From: Methanogenium marinum
GTDB lineage: Archaea; Halobacteriota; Methanomicrobia; Methanomicrobiales; Methanomicrobiaceae
Length of the DNA stretch: 64,000 nt
Assembly: GCF_028912405.1 (NCBI RefSeq)
Contig: NZ_JAKELO010000002.1
Location: forward strand, 1,435,276 to 1,499,275
Reading direction: 5' to 3'
Below the pieces are notes generated by a model that did not search any database, was not told the DNA's origin, and saw only the letters and a list, made by a program, of their open reading frames with translations. Of the stretch, positions 49,914 to 64,000 are shown one piece after another. Position 1 is the stretch's first letter; the number at the start of each line of letters is the position of its first letter. The position numbers and the translations under genes are program-made.

Positions 49914-51326
49914 TTATTCCTGAAAGTCAATTACTTCCGGTTCCAGGGTCTGGAGATCGACGATGATTGCACGGGCCGGTGTTGGCTGGAGATTCATTTG
50001 TTTCTGGAATGCAGTCTGTGATTGCCATGTTCCGGCATTAATTGCAAGGACTCCCCGGTATTTTGTTATGCCTGAGATATGTACGTGGCCGGTATGGAAG
50101 ATCTCGGGGATAGGGTCGATGACGAGCCGGTCTTCCCGACAAGCATAGATGGGGGTACGTTCTCCATATGTGCAGGTGAGATGCCGGCGTTTGAGCATCT
50201 CAATCATCACTTCATCTGGTCGTGTATAGGAGGCACCGGGGAGAAGACCGATCATATCATCAAAGGACCTGCCGTGGTACATCAGGACTGACACTCCCTG
50301 CAGTCTCACAACAGCAGGGTTTTCGACCAAAATGACATTGTCCGGGAATTTCTGGCAAAATTGAGGGGGAAGGCTGGGTTGGGGTTCTGCACCGCGGACA
50401 GCATCGTGGTTGCCGGGCGAAACCACAATCTGGAGGTGAGAAGGGAGTTTACAGAGCATTTCCGCGAATACTTCGTATTGCCCGTAGATATTCTGGATCG
50501 TGAGCTCCTTATCCTGGTCAGGATAGATACCAATGCCATCCACCACGTCCCCTGCGATTATGAGATAACCGATATCCGGTTGTTCGTGCAGCCATGCGGT
50601 GAACTTTTCCCATGCCTCCCCAAGGAAGGTGTTGGAGCCGACATGCACATCAGAGATGAATACGGCCTTTCCCGGTGTTTCACTCAGGAAGGGAGCGTGG
50701 TTAATGGGTATGTCGGGGCGTGCAAGAGAGTTTGCAAAGAAGAGGCTGCCGTCACTGGAGAGCTGGCCGGTGACTGCAATGACCTCGTCGGGGATGAGGC
50801 GTTCTGCTTCAGTAAATTCCTCACGGTCTTTATTAAAGAGGATATTGATCATGCCGGTCGGATCCTCAAGTAATGCCATCCGGTGACCATTTTTTGTATT
50901 TCTGACCTCCATTACCATTCCAATAAGGACGATCTCCATATTGTAGTAGCGACTATTTTTGGCAATCCCACCGATGGGCATGGCACCGGCATAGACTTTG
51001 TGTGTCCGCAGTATGGTGGAGAGGCGGTTGTAGCGATCCCGGAAGTAGTGGACGAAGTCAGTGAAGTCAACACCGTTATTTTCCTGGGTTCCGACGCCAT
51101 ATATGACATCAACTGGCGCTTCAGTCAGAAATCGCGTCCCGTCTCGTTCTCGTGTAAAACCCGGGATGTGTTCGGTCATGATGACGGAAACATCAGATGG
51201 CACAGAATCAGCTATGGCAGGGATGAGTGAGAGGTCTCCCTGTTCAGCGATATATGAAACAACATCGGGGTGAACCTGCATTCCACAGTCCAAAAACCCG
51301 AGCACGATCTCCTGTGGACGCAGCAT
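49914..51326 (-). CDS. polB: Archaeal DNA polymerase II (PolD) small subunit DP1
   Basis: OB-fold region followed by an intact calcineurin-like phosphatase motif set: FISDVHVGSN, GDVVDG, PGNHD, MYHG, TGHVH. Confidence 0.92.
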   Translation of the reverse strand: MLRPQEIVLGFLDCGMQVHPDVVSYIAEQGDLSLIPAIADSVPSDVSVIMTEHIPGFTRERDGTRFLTEAPVDVIYGVGTQENNGVDFTDFVHYFRDRYNRLSTILRTHKVYAGAMPIGGIAKNSRYYNMEIVLIGMVMEVRNTKNGHRMALLEDPTGMINILFNKDREEFTEAERLIPDEVIAVTGQLSSDGSLFFANSLARPDIPINHAPFLSETPGKAVFISDVHVGSNTFLGEAWEKFTAWLHEQPDIGYLIIAGDVVDGIGIYPDQDKELTIQNIYGQYEVFAEMLCKLPSHLQIVVSPGNHDAVRGAEPQPSLPPQFCQKFPDNVILVENPAVVRLQGVSVLMYHGRSFDDMIGLLPGASYTRPDEVMIEMLKRRHLTCTYGERTPIYACREDRLVIDPIPEIFHTGHVHISGITKYRGVLAINAGTWQSQTAFQKQMNLQPTPARAIIVDLQTLEPEVIDFQE

Positions 51327-51406
51327 ACAAACAGGTTGGAGTTCAGGCGGTAAAAACCCATATGAAGTGGCGTGTTTTCCCTATCTTTCATATGTTCTGA
51401 AGGGGT

Positions 51407-52171
51407 ATGGTAATATATATGAAAGAACAGCGCCGGAACCTTGGGGTGGTTACCCAGGTGCAGCGGTTTATGAAGAGTGAAGACCCGAAAGCAGGCATGG
51501 CCCGCGATATTCTCTGGGTGCTGTGTGTGGTTGGCGGGGTTGCACTTCTCCTCTTTTTAGTCTCCGGCACCTGGCCTGCTGTTGTAGCGGTGGAGTCAGA
51601 GAGCATGGTCCCGAATATGAATGTGGGGGATCTTGTCTTTGTGGTCGCCCCGGATCGGTATGGGATGCTCACCTCATGGGCAGAAGGACAACAAACCGGG
51701 TATGCGAAGTTTGCAACGTCCCCTGATCGACAGGGCAACGAGGTCTATGGTGATGTAATCATCTATAAGCCAAACGGGGACACATCGGTGCACCCAATTA
51801 TCCACCGTGCTGTCGTATGGTATGAGAATACTACGGTGCCTGGTTACATCACCAAGGGGGACAATAATCAGATCAGCGATCAGGATGCCTACTATCAGGG
51901 CATTGGTTCCATCCAGCCGGTGAGAAAGGAATGGATTGTTGGCAAGGCACTCTTCGCTGTGCCACTTGTTGGGTATCTCCCCCTGCATATTATCGAGTTT
52001 GCGGTGCTGATTATTGCACTTCTCATCGTATGGGAGTGGTATTCCCGAAGAAAAGAGCAGAAGGATGAGGGGGGTAAAGATCAGGCAAAAAAAGCATCTT
52101 CCACCAAAAAGAATGGAAAAAAAGTGGGTTCTTCCAAAAAAAGTGCTGAAAAATCCGCAAAAAAACGCTGA
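51407..52171 (+). CDS. Archaeal signal peptidase I (S26B) with Lys-rich C-terminal tail
   Basis: VESESMVPNMNVGDLVFVV catalytic Ser region, YITKGDNNQISDQ; C-terminal KKASSTKKNGKKVGSSKKSAEKSAKKR. Confidence 0.9.
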   Translation: MVIYMKEQRRNLGVVTQVQRFMKSEDPKAGMARDILWVLCVVGGVALLLFLVSGTWPAVVAVESESMVPNMNVGDLVFVVAPDRYGMLTSWAEGQQTGYAKFATSPDRQGNEVYGDVIIYKPNGDTSVHPIIHRAVVWYENTTVPGYITKGDNNQISDQDAYYQGIGSIQPVRKEWIVGKALFAVPLVGYLPLHIIEFAVLIIALLIVWEWYSRRKEQKDEGGKDQAKKASSTKKNGKKVGSSKKSAEKSAKKR

Positions 52172-52249
52172 ATTCCATAATCCGGTTCCTGTTCACAGGG
52201 GCCATTCACAACTCTTTTTTACCTCTACACTCACACGTCATCATAGGAA

Positions 52250-53338
52250 TTGATCCAGATGAAAGAGCTACTTGAAGATGTCCTCGAAGGGCACCGGCTC
52301 ACTTCTGCTGAGGCAGCAGGGCTTCTGAAGGCACGCGGATCTGATGTATGGGAGATTACTGCAGCAGCAGATCTCATCCGTGAACAGACCGTGGGTGATG
52401 TGGTCACCTATGTGCGTAATCAGAATATTCATATCACCAATATATGCCGGAATCTCTGCCGGTTCTGTGCATTCGGGAGACCACCCGGTGCACCGGACGC
52501 CTATAATGTGGGGGATGCAGGCATCAGGGCACAGGTTACTCTTGCAAAGGAGCGAAAGGTAACGGAACTCTGTTTTCTCTCCGGGGTGAATCCTGATTTC
52601 AGTGCTGAGCGCTATGCGGAGATGATTGGCATCGCCCATGGCATTATGCCTGAGGCTGATATCCACACGATGAGTCCGGATGAGATCACGTGGGCGGCAA
52701 CAAAGAGTGGAATATCGACTGGTGAGGTAATTGAGATGGTCAGAGACGCGGGCCTTGGGACGATGCAGGGTACCGGAGCTGAAATACTGGTGGATTCTGT
52801 CCGCCAACAGTTCTGCCCGAACAAGATCCTAACCGCTGAATGGTCGCGTATTATCACCGAGGCACACAATAAGGGGCTGAAATCAACCGCGACCATTATG
52901 TATGGTTCGCTTGATACGGCAGATGACAGGGCTGAACATTTCGGGGTTATACGGGACATACAGGATGAGACCGGAGGTTTTACAGAGTTTATTCCTTTAC
53001 CGTTCATCCATGAGAATACGCCACTTGCAAAGGCAGGACTGGTCTTTGGCGGGTCCATCGGCCGGGAGGACATCCTGATGTTTGCGGTTTCGCGGCTCTT
53101 CTTTGATAATATCCGCAATATTCAGATATCGTGGGGGAAGGTTGGTGAACGGATGGCCTCGCTCGGGCTTATGGCCGGTGGGAATGACTTTGGCGGGACG
53201 ATGTTCACAGACGAGGTCTCGGTGGAGGCCGGTGCTGCGGCGGCCGACTACTTTGATCCGGCAGATATGCAGCGGATCACAAATGACCTCGGACGGACGC
53301 TGCGCCAACGCTCAACGGTATACGGACTTATCGATTAG
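52250..53338 (+). CDS. cofH: FO synthase subunit CofH (radical SAM)
   Basis: HITNICRNLCRFCAFGRPPG (CxxxCxxC), VTELCFLSGVNPDF, STATIMYGSLDTADDRAEHF. Confidence 0.88.
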   Translation: MIQMKELLEDVLEGHRLTSAEAAGLLKARGSDVWEITAAADLIREQTVGDVVTYVRNQNIHITNICRNLCRFCAFGRPPGAPDAYNVGDAGIRAQVTLAKERKVTELCFLSGVNPDFSAERYAEMIGIAHGIMPEADIHTMSPDEITWAATKSGISTGEVIEMVRDAGLGTMQGTGAEILVDSVRQQFCPNKILTAEWSRIITEAHNKGLKSTATIMYGSLDTADDRAEHFGVIRDIQDETGGFTEFIPLPFIHENTPLAKAGLVFGGSIGREDILMFAVSRLFFDNIRNIQISWGKVGERMASLGLMAGGNDFGGTMFTDEVSVEAGAAAADYFDPADMQRITNDLGRTLRQRSTVYGLID

Positions 53339-53459
53339 GCACCAGAGAGTGGTGTTTCTCTCTTTTTCTCTCTCTTTTTTCCTGTGCAACAGGTTGGATA
53401 CGTTTATTGTGCCTGACGGGAATATTGCGTTTGGACATTTATCCTGGAAGGAATACAAT

Positions 53460-54644
53460 ATGAATACAGAGAAACGCCTCGTTTACATGGACCATGCAGC
53501 AACGACCGCCACCCGAGTGGAAGTGGCGGAGGCGATGGTCCCCTATATGACCGGACATTTTGGCAACCCCTCCTCCCTGTATGACCTTGCAAAGGACTCA
53601 CGCGAGGCAGTGGACGCAGCACGGGTTCAGGTGGCAGCGGCCATCGGTGCGGCGCCAAAGGAGATCTATTTTACGAGCGGCGGGACGGAGTCTGACAACT
53701 GGGCACTCAAAGGAGTGGCCTTTGCAAAGAGATCTAAGGGGAATCACATCATTACAACTGCTGTGGAGCACCATGCCATCTCGCATACCTGTGCGTGGCT
53801 GGAGAAGCAGGGCTTTTCGGTGACGTATCTCCCGGTTGACCGCTATGGGATGGTGGATCCGGAAGCAGTTGAGGCAGCGATTACGCCGGAGACAATTCTC
53901 ATAAGTGTGATGATGGCAAACAACGAGATCGGGACCATCATGCCGATTGCAGAGATCGGTACGGTTGCCCGAAAGCATGGTGTCCTCTTCCACACGGATG
54001 CGGTGCAGGCGGCGGGACATATTCCAATTGATGTGCAGGAGATGAATATCGACCTCCTCTCACTCTCCGGCCACAAGTTCCACGGGCCGAAGGGAACGGG
54101 TGCTCTCTATGTCGGGCCCGGTGTGCGTCTCGACCCCCTGATGCACGGCGGTGCACAGGAGCGGGGACGGCGTGCGGGAACCGAGAATGTGCCCGGTATC
54201 GTCGGGATGGGGATGGCGCTCTCCCTTGCGGTGGCAGAGATGGTGGAGAATGCAGAGCGGGTGACGGCACTTCGTGACCGGCTTGCGGCAGGACTACTTG
54301 CAATCCCTGAGACCTATCTGAACGGCCACCCGCAGAAGCGTCTGCCGAACAATGTGAATGTGGTCTTCGCGTATATCGAAGGGGAATCGATTCTTTTGCT
54401 CTTAAACCGCAAAGGGATTGCAGCCTCAACGGGGAGTGCCTGCAGTTCGGCATCTCTTGAGGCGTCGCATGTGCTGATGGCCTGTGGTCTGCCGCATGAT
54501 GTGGTGCACGGTTCGTTACGCCTGACATTAGGGGAAGAGACGACGGAGGCTGATGTTGATTATGTGGTGGCGGCGGTGGCAGGGGTCGTTCAGCGGCTGC
54601 GGGACATGTCTCCTCTGACACCTACGGAATTGAGGAGCAAATGA
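53460..54644 (+). CDS. nifS: Cysteine desulfurase NifS/IscS family
   Basis: VYMDHAATTATRVEV, SGGTESDNWAL, LSLSGHKFHGPKGTGALYV (PLP Lys), STGSACSSASLEASHVLMA. Start at ATG 53460; the longer ORF overlaps cofH. Confidence 0.94.
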   Translation: MNTEKRLVYMDHAATTATRVEVAEAMVPYMTGHFGNPSSLYDLAKDSREAVDAARVQVAAAIGAAPKEIYFTSGGTESDNWALKGVAFAKRSKGNHIITTAVEHHAISHTCAWLEKQGFSVTYLPVDRYGMVDPEAVEAAITPETILISVMMANNEIGTIMPIAEIGTVARKHGVLFHTDAVQAAGHIPIDVQEMNIDLLSLSGHKFHGPKGTGALYVGPGVRLDPLMHGGAQERGRRAGTENVPGIVGMGMALSLAVAEMVENAERVTALRDRLAAGLLAIPETYLNGHPQKRLPNNVNVVFAYIEGESILLLLNRKGIAASTGSACSSASLEASHVLMACGLPHDVVHGSLRLTLGEETTEADVDYVVAAVAGVVQRLRDMSPLTPTELRSK

Positions 54645-54662
54645 GACAAGAGGAGTTTGGAT

Positions 54663-55076
54663 ATGTATAACGAGAAGGTGATGGACCATTTCGAACACCC
54701 GAGAAATCAGGGTGTTATTGAGGATGCGAATGGCACTGGCGAGGTCGGGAATGCCCAGTGCGGGGATATTATGAAGATATATCTGAAGGTGGAAGATGAT
54801 GTCATCACAGACGTGCGTTTCCAGACTTTCGGGTGCGGGGCGGCGGTGGCATCATCCAGCATGGCGACTGAGATGATCAAGGGCAAGACGCTTGCAGAGG
54901 CATGGGATCTCTCCAATAAGGCGGTTGCAGAAGCGCTGGAGGGCCTGCCACCTCAGAAACTGCACTGTTCTGTGCTTGCAGAAGAGTCGATTCATGCAGC
55001 GATTAATGATTATCGTGTAAAGCATGGACTTGAGGCGTGGGAAGAGAAAGGCGGGCACGCTGAACACCAGCATTAA
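54663..55076 (+). CDS. nifU: NifU/IscU Fe-S scaffold protein
   Basis: MYNEKVMDHFEHPRNQG, GNAQCGDIMKIYLKV, FQTFGCGAAVASSSMATEMIKGK, KLHCSVLAEESI. Confidence 0.94.
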   Translation: MYNEKVMDHFEHPRNQGVIEDANGTGEVGNAQCGDIMKIYLKVEDDVITDVRFQTFGCGAAVASSSMATEMIKGKTLAEAWDLSNKAVAEALEGLPPQKLHCSVLAEESIHAAINDYRVKHGLEAWEEKGGHAEHQH

Positions 55077-55187
55077 CTTTTTTTCAGAAGTATTCATTTT
55101 TGCAGGGATATCGGCCCGTGGCAATATCGTAACGGGTTTCAGAATAATGTGGAGATTTTCTCACTTCCCCTAACAGGGTGCATCCAA

Positions 55188-55490
55188 TGTGAGAGGGGGG
55201 CTGTCGGGGAATGGAATCCTCTCTGATTCTTTACTTGCGGGGCACTTTCTGGACATTTATGGCAGTTTTGCAGAGAAAGCCCCTCTCTCCCGCCCGGCTT
55301 TCGCAGGGGGAGGTGGTCCGTGGGATGGACGGGATGACGGGGATGCAGACTCTTCCGTTTTATTCCGGTTCATGGCAACCAGCGGACAGAGACAGAACAT
55401 ATTGGAAATTCTGCATCTGTTCAGACACATGGCCCATCTCATATGAGGGGGGCTTTCGGGGGGATGGAATCCTCCCCTGATTTAGATCAA
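55188..55490. repeat. Pair of imperfect direct repeats of about 45 bp, G-rich, about 250 bp apart
   Basis: tgagaggggggctgtcggggaatggaatcctctctgattct (from about 55190) versus tgaggggggctttcggggggatggaatcctcccctgattt (from about 55444). Confidence 0.7.
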
Positions 55491-55548
55491 TCCATACACT
55501 GTCTCAAAATATCGAACTGAGTACAGAGCAGCGGAGGAAGCTCCCCTC

Positions 55549-56163
55549 TCATTCATGTTCATCCGACAGTCCAGTGCGTATCCTTTTGGAAATCTGAAGG
55601 CTGTTGATCAGTCCAAAAACCACAAGAGGGGGAATGCCGCAGAATCCAACGAGTATCAATATGATAAATCCGTTTGTTACATCGGTAATCATGCCCCCAT
55701 CCGGAGGGAAAAATGCATAGGACAGGGTCTCATACATGGGGACGAGCATGAGAATGCTGATGAATACGGCAATCACAATTGGAATTCTCATAATCTTTCT
55801 GAACTCCGGTGTCATCACAGCAAAGAACAGGAGCGAAACCGGGACAATGAGATAATACATCATTCCTCTCAGTCTCGCTGGTGTCATCCCATCCGCGACC
55901 AGTCGGAATAATTCCGGGGATCTAAGGGAGTAGATTTCTGTGACGATTATCAGGACAAGAAGAATGGGATAGAACACTCCTATCCACCATCTCACGCTTT
56001 TTTCCTTCAGGTAATCCAGAAACAGAAATGCACCCAGGGATGCGATGGCTGCAAGTGCAATAGAGATGTATGAACCGCCAATTACGGTATAGATGATTGG
56101 ATAGGCCATCATCGCCATTACCGGCGAGTATATGGTTAGTTTTGAGAGCAGATCTGTGTTCAT
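55549..56163 (-). CDS. Polytopic membrane hypothetical protein
   Basis: 204 aa with about six hydrophobic helices. Confidence 0.75.
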   Translation of the reverse strand: MNTDLLSKLTIYSPVMAMMAYPIIYTVIGGSYISIALAAIASLGAFLFLDYLKEKSVRWWIGVFYPILLVLIIVTEIYSLRSPELFRLVADGMTPARLRGMMYYLIVPVSLLFFAVMTPEFRKIMRIPIVIAVFISILMLVPMYETLSYAFFPPDGGMITDVTNGFIILILVGFCGIPPLVVFGLINSLQISKRIRTGLSDEHE

Positions 56164-56459
56164 GAAAATTCTCCCCTGAAGATTCCTGAACGATCGCGAA
56201 CATGTATGCTATTGTACTGTAATGATTCTGTTTTCCCCCGGAACATATGTTGTTTAACCCCTGTGTTCATGTATGTGAAAACAAGGATAATATTTCCGAT
56301 ATGATTCTCCACCCTCCTCCTCGTCCCCCCCGGCCACGGGTGTTGAAGCGTTTGGCATGGGATTCAATGAATATGGTCCCGGTTGTTCTGCGTTTTTGTC
56401 AGGGTGAAAACGCTTCTTACGTCTGAATACCAATAGTATACGTACATCGGTGAATACCA

Positions 56460-57269
56460 ATGGATTCTCAGAAAATAGCTGACGAACTTTCGGCGGTCAG
56501 GTCCTGCCACCCGCTTGTACACCACATCACGAATACGGTAACAATCAATGACTGTGCCAATATCACGCTCTGCACCGGTGCTGCACCGGTGATGGCGGCA
56601 GCACTGGAGGAAGCCGGCGAGATGGCGGCGATGGCAGGTGCCCTCGTGCTCAATATAGGTACTCTTTCTTCTGCTCAGGTGGAGTCGATGCTCATTGCCG
56701 GAAAGGCGGCCAATGCCTGTGGCATCCCTATCATTCTTGACCCGGTGGGGGCCGGTGCAACGGCGATGCGGACAGAAGCGTGTGAACGGCTGCTTGCAGA
56801 ACTAAATATTGCGGTTTTGAAGGGCAATGCCGGTGAAATTGGTGTCCTTGCCGGTGCCGGCGGGGAAGTCCGTGGGGTGGACTCTGCCGGATGTGCCGGT
56901 GATCTCGCAGCGGTTGCGGCTGCCTGTGCCCGGAAGTATGGGACGGTGGTGGTGATGACCGGTCCTGAGGACTATATATCTGACGGCGAACGGACGTTTG
57001 TGGTCGGAAATGGCAACCCCCTGATGGCCCGCCTCTCGGGAACCGGGTGCATGACGGCGTCTGTTGTGGGTGCGTTTGCAGCAGCAGGGACCGATCTGGT
57101 GGTCTCGTCTGTTGCTGCCTGTGCTGCCTTCGGCCGTGCCGGGGAACGGGCAGCTGCCCAGGCCCGCGGCCCGTATTCGTTCAGGACGGCGCTCTTTGAC
57201 GAGATGGCAAACCTGATGGAAGAGGACCTCGCGGCCCATGCTGACGTGAAAAAAGCAGATACTATCTGA
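56460..57269 (+). CDS. thiM: Hydroxyethylthiazole kinase
   Basis: [75 protein letters not shown]. Confidence 0.95.
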   Translation: MDSQKIADELSAVRSCHPLVHHITNTVTINDCANITLCTGAAPVMAAALEEAGEMAAMAGALVLNIGTLSSAQVESMLIAGKAANACGIPIILDPVGAGATAMRTEACERLLAELNIAVLKGNAGEIGVLAGAGGEVRGVDSAGCAGDLAAVAAACARKYGTVVVMTGPEDYISDGERTFVVGNGNPLMARLSGTGCMTASVVGAFAAAGTDLVVSSVAACAAFGRAGERAAAQARGPYSFRTALFDEMANLMEEDLAAHADVKKADTI

Positions 57270-57313
57270 ACAGGGCAATTTCTGAACGAAATAATAGGTC
57301 CGGACTGGAAAAT

Positions 57314-58006
57314 ATGATGAAACACAGGAATATACCAAAACCGGCAGATTTCCCGGAGCGTAATTGTATCCCGGCACTCTATGTTGTCACTGATACAGTG
57401 ATTGGCCGGGGCCGATCTCATGTGGAGATTGCCGCCTCTGCTGTGGCAGGTGGGGCAGGCATCATTCAGTTGCGGGACAAATATCTGGCACCGGTGGCCC
57501 TTCTCAGGGAAGCCGTTGCCATTCGTGAGGCAATGGTTGGGTATGATGCCCTTTTTGTGGTGAACGATTCCCTTGATGTGGCCATTGCGTCCGGTGCAGA
57601 CGGTGTACACTTGGGCCAGAGCGACGGGTCAGTAACGGAGGCCCGGGATGCTGCAGAGACAGATTATGGTGATGGATTTCTCATTGGTGTCTCCGTTGGC
57701 TCAGTTGATGAAGCCTGCCAGGCAGTGGATGAGGGAGCTGATTATGTCGCACTTGGCCCGGTCTTCCCGACAAACTCTAAGGCGGATGCCGGTGCAGCCC
57801 GCGGTCTCCTTCTTTTGCAGGAGATTCGTGAGGCAGTTTCTGTGCCGCTCGTTGCCATAGGTGGCATTGGCCCCGCGAATGTGCAGGACGTTTTCCGGGC
57901 TGGTGCTGATTCGGCGGCTGTTATTTCTGCTGTGGTGGCACAGGATGATGTGGCGGCTGCGGCGAGGATGATGCTGGAATTGATTGGAGAAGTTCGGGAG
58001 TGTTAG
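57314..58006 (+). CDS. thiE: Thiamine-phosphate synthase
   Basis: AGIIQLRDKYL, FVVNDSLDVAIASGADGVHLGQSD, GADYVALGPVFPTNSKADAG, PLVAIGGIGPANV. Confidence 0.94.
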   Translation: MMKHRNIPKPADFPERNCIPALYVVTDTVIGRGRSHVEIAASAVAGGAGIIQLRDKYLAPVALLREAVAIREAMVGYDALFVVNDSLDVAIASGADGVHLGQSDGSVTEARDAAETDYGDGFLIGVSVGSVDEACQAVDEGADYVALGPVFPTNSKADAGAARGLLLLQEIREAVSVPLVAIGGIGPANVQDVFRAGADSAAVISAVVAQDDVAAAARMMLELIGEVREC

Positions 58007-58813
58007 AGGTGAATGGGCAGTGTTGTGAGGCTGATTACTCACAATATTATTTTTTGATTGACTTTTGATACTCATTTTGAGATTTAGCTGTGAACAGCCT
58101 CTGATTTGTTGATAGAATAGATGGTATTGTTAGCTATTTCTTTGCTTTTTTGCTGAACAGGAACTGAATAATGGTTTTTCTCGTTTTTTAATCCCTATCT
58201 TTCACATTGCATGCTCATATTATATCCTCTACATTTGCTTTTTTTTCTCCTGTGCATAGCATGTGAGCATCTGCCGGGAGCAGACAACGTAGTTGGATGT
58301 TTGGCTGAAACCTGATATTGGCAGGACAGAGGGGCCGGGCAGAACTCCGCTGCGGCATGAGGGCGTCTCATATTTTCTGTTCCTATTTTTTGTGCGTGTT
58401 TTAATTCAAAATCTCAATTATGATCATTACCACATGACATTTTGTGTTTTTAAGGGGTGTTTTCGTGTTTGTGTGAGTGTAATATCTGATTGTTTTGGGA
58501 ATATTTTGTGTAATAGTGGCTGTTCTGTCCTTTGCGCGTTTTAGTGGGCGTGCCCTTTCCCTGCCTGTTATGAGGTATTTGGGTGAACAAATGAACGCAT
58601 TTCCTTCCATTTATGGGTGTGGATAGCATGCCTATGATGTTTTTTGATACATTGTATGGTGTTCCGGGTGTTGGTTTTCACAATCAAATGGAATAGTTTA
58701 TGTGTTGGAAGTTACAACTTAGTTAGGTCGATTGTTTGGGACGAACGGGCACAATAGCCTTCGTTTGCTCTGCAGACAACAAGATATCATAGAAATATGA
58801 CTCTCTGTGTTCC

Positions 58814-58829
58814 TCCGAAATTTTTCGGA
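58814..58829. promoter_or_regulatory. Inverted repeat TCCGAAA-TT-TTTCGGA upstream of the rRNA operon
   Basis: Perfect palindrome with 2-nt spacer about 250 bp upstream of 16S. Confidence 0.4.
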
Positions 58830-58979
58830 CGGTTGCAGGGGATAATCTCCGGACTCGAAACGGAAATGCGAGGGTTTATCATCCTTTAGCATCTATATTA
58901 GAGTCCGAGATTTTGATGGAGAACCGAAATCGCTCAGATGGGAGTGTCGGTTCTGACGTTGGCATTGGCAATGCGGAAA

Positions 58980-58995
58980 TTTATTTAGTAACCGC
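58980..58995 (+). other. 16S pre-rRNA processing stem, 5' strand
   Basis: tttatttagtaaccgc is the exact reverse complement of gcggttactaaataaa at 60564-60579. Confidence 0.85.
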
Positions 58996-59080
58996 TAATA
59001 TCCTTTAAAAAATAAGTCGAACGTAAGTGTGCTTTGAAAAGCAAAACTGTAAGAATCAGTTTGCCTACTTCAAGAAATTA

Positions 59081-60549
<1,469 letters not shown>

Positions 60550-60563
60550 AAGATTGGGTTGAT

Positions 60564-60579
60564 GCGGTTACTAAATAAA
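60564..60579 (+). other. 16S pre-rRNA processing stem, 3' strand
   Basis: Exact complement of 58980-58995. Confidence 0.85.
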
Positions 60580-60616
60580 ACGTAAAATTGCTGATGTCGA
60601 CATAATATGGGAACTT

Positions 60617-60689
60617 GGGCTTATAGCTCAGTTGGAAGAGCGCGGCGTTTGCAACGCCGAGGCCAGGGGTTCAAATCCCCTTAAGTCCA
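60617..60689 (+). tRNA. tRNA-Ala (anticodon TGC)
   Basis: Cloverleaf gggctta...tagctcagttggaagagcg...ggcgtttgcaacgcc...ggggttcaaatcccc...taagtcc-a; includes the G3:U70 alanine identity pair; no encoded CCA. Confidence 0.96.
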
Positions 60690-60838
60690 TTGCCTGGTTT
60701 TCAGAGCTGTCATTCGTGACATATTCTTCTGAACACCAGGCCTCCCAATGCACCCGGCGACGTGAGTCATCGGGGAAGGGCCGAGAGTCTAACCGACTCA
60801 TTGAGGCTGTGTATAGGTGTGCACATAGGACGTTAAAT

Positions 60839-60853
60839 GAGTTTTAACGGACA
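60839..60853 (+). other. 23S pre-rRNA processing stem, 5' strand
   Basis: gagttttaacggac complements gtccgttaaaactc at 63801-63814; ggtgtgcaca (60816-60825) pairs with tgtgcacacc (63828-63837) further out. Confidence 0.85.
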
Positions 60854-60864
60854 CAATCATAAAG

Positions 60865-63790
<2,926 letters not shown>

Positions 63791-63800
63791 CACTGAAAAC

Positions 63801-63814
63801 GTCCGTTAAAACTC
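63801..63814 (+). other. 23S pre-rRNA processing stem, 3' strand
   Basis: Exact complement of the 5' strand starting at 60839/60840. Confidence 0.85.
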
Positions 63815-63859
63815 AGACGAAATTCTGTGTGCACACCACAAACATATACAGTGTCATGT

Positions 63860-63980
63860 ATTTGCGGCCATAGCAGCGGGGCAACACCCGGACCCATACC
63901 GAACCCGGAAGTTAAGCCCGTTCACGTAGTATGCTGTACTGAGTTGCGCGAGCGCTCGGGAACCATACTTCGCTGCAAAT
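63860..63980 (+). rRNA. rrf: 5S ribosomal RNA
   Basis: Helix I atttgcggc/gctgcaaat; internal acccggacccataccgaacccggaagttaagcccg. Confidence 0.93.
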
Positions 63981-64000
63981 GCTCTGAAAAGCAAATTAAA

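Noticed and set aside
53938-54621. 227-aa minus-strand ORF inside nifS
   Set aside because: Shadow ORF (Pro/His/Arg-rich) opposite an unmistakable cysteine desulfurase.
56280-56460. Possible TPP riboswitch upstream of thiM
   Set aside because: No ctgaga...accctt..gaacctg-type thi-box core could be found in the upstream region.
58293-58544. 83-aa ORF in the AT-rich region before the rRNA operon
   Set aside because: Phe/Val/Cys-rich translation with no homology signal, in an AT-rich rRNA upstream region.

Overview
This 64-kb window comes from a methanogenic archaeon, probably Methanomicrobiales-like judging from gene content (CofH, archaeal DNA polymerase DP1, RIO1 kinase, TrpB2, PAS-rich regulators, PEGA and beta-helix surface proteins). 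It ends in a complete 16S-tRNA-Ala(TGC)-23S-5S rRNA operon with recognisable processing stems. I see no CRISPR array, transposase or prophage. The best candidate for an undescribed system is a tightly packed five-gene cluster at about 5.16-13.96 kb. It encodes a 1086-aa tubulin/FtsZ-superfamily protein (GGGTGSG signature) with a very long coiled-coil-like region, a polytopic membrane P-loop GTPase, two membrane-anchored proteins with predicted extracytoplasmic domains, and a four-repeat PEGA-domain protein. It may be preceded by an orphan 419-aa gene. Other points of interest are a three-copy intergenic repeat of about 205 bp, two of whose copies sit in tandem; an Nramp-like transporter lacking the canonical metal-binding motifs and fused to a 5TMR-LYT-like domain; a membrane-tethered DnaJ C-terminal-like domain; a pseudo-receiver histidine kinase with Glu at the phosphoacceptor position; a giant beta-helix protein with a repeated helical insert; a tandem PAS duplication in a soluble chemoreceptor; a frameshifted PAS gene; and a hairpin/operator cluster upstream of an HTH-PAS regulator. 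All family calls come from reading motifs by eye; no database search was run.
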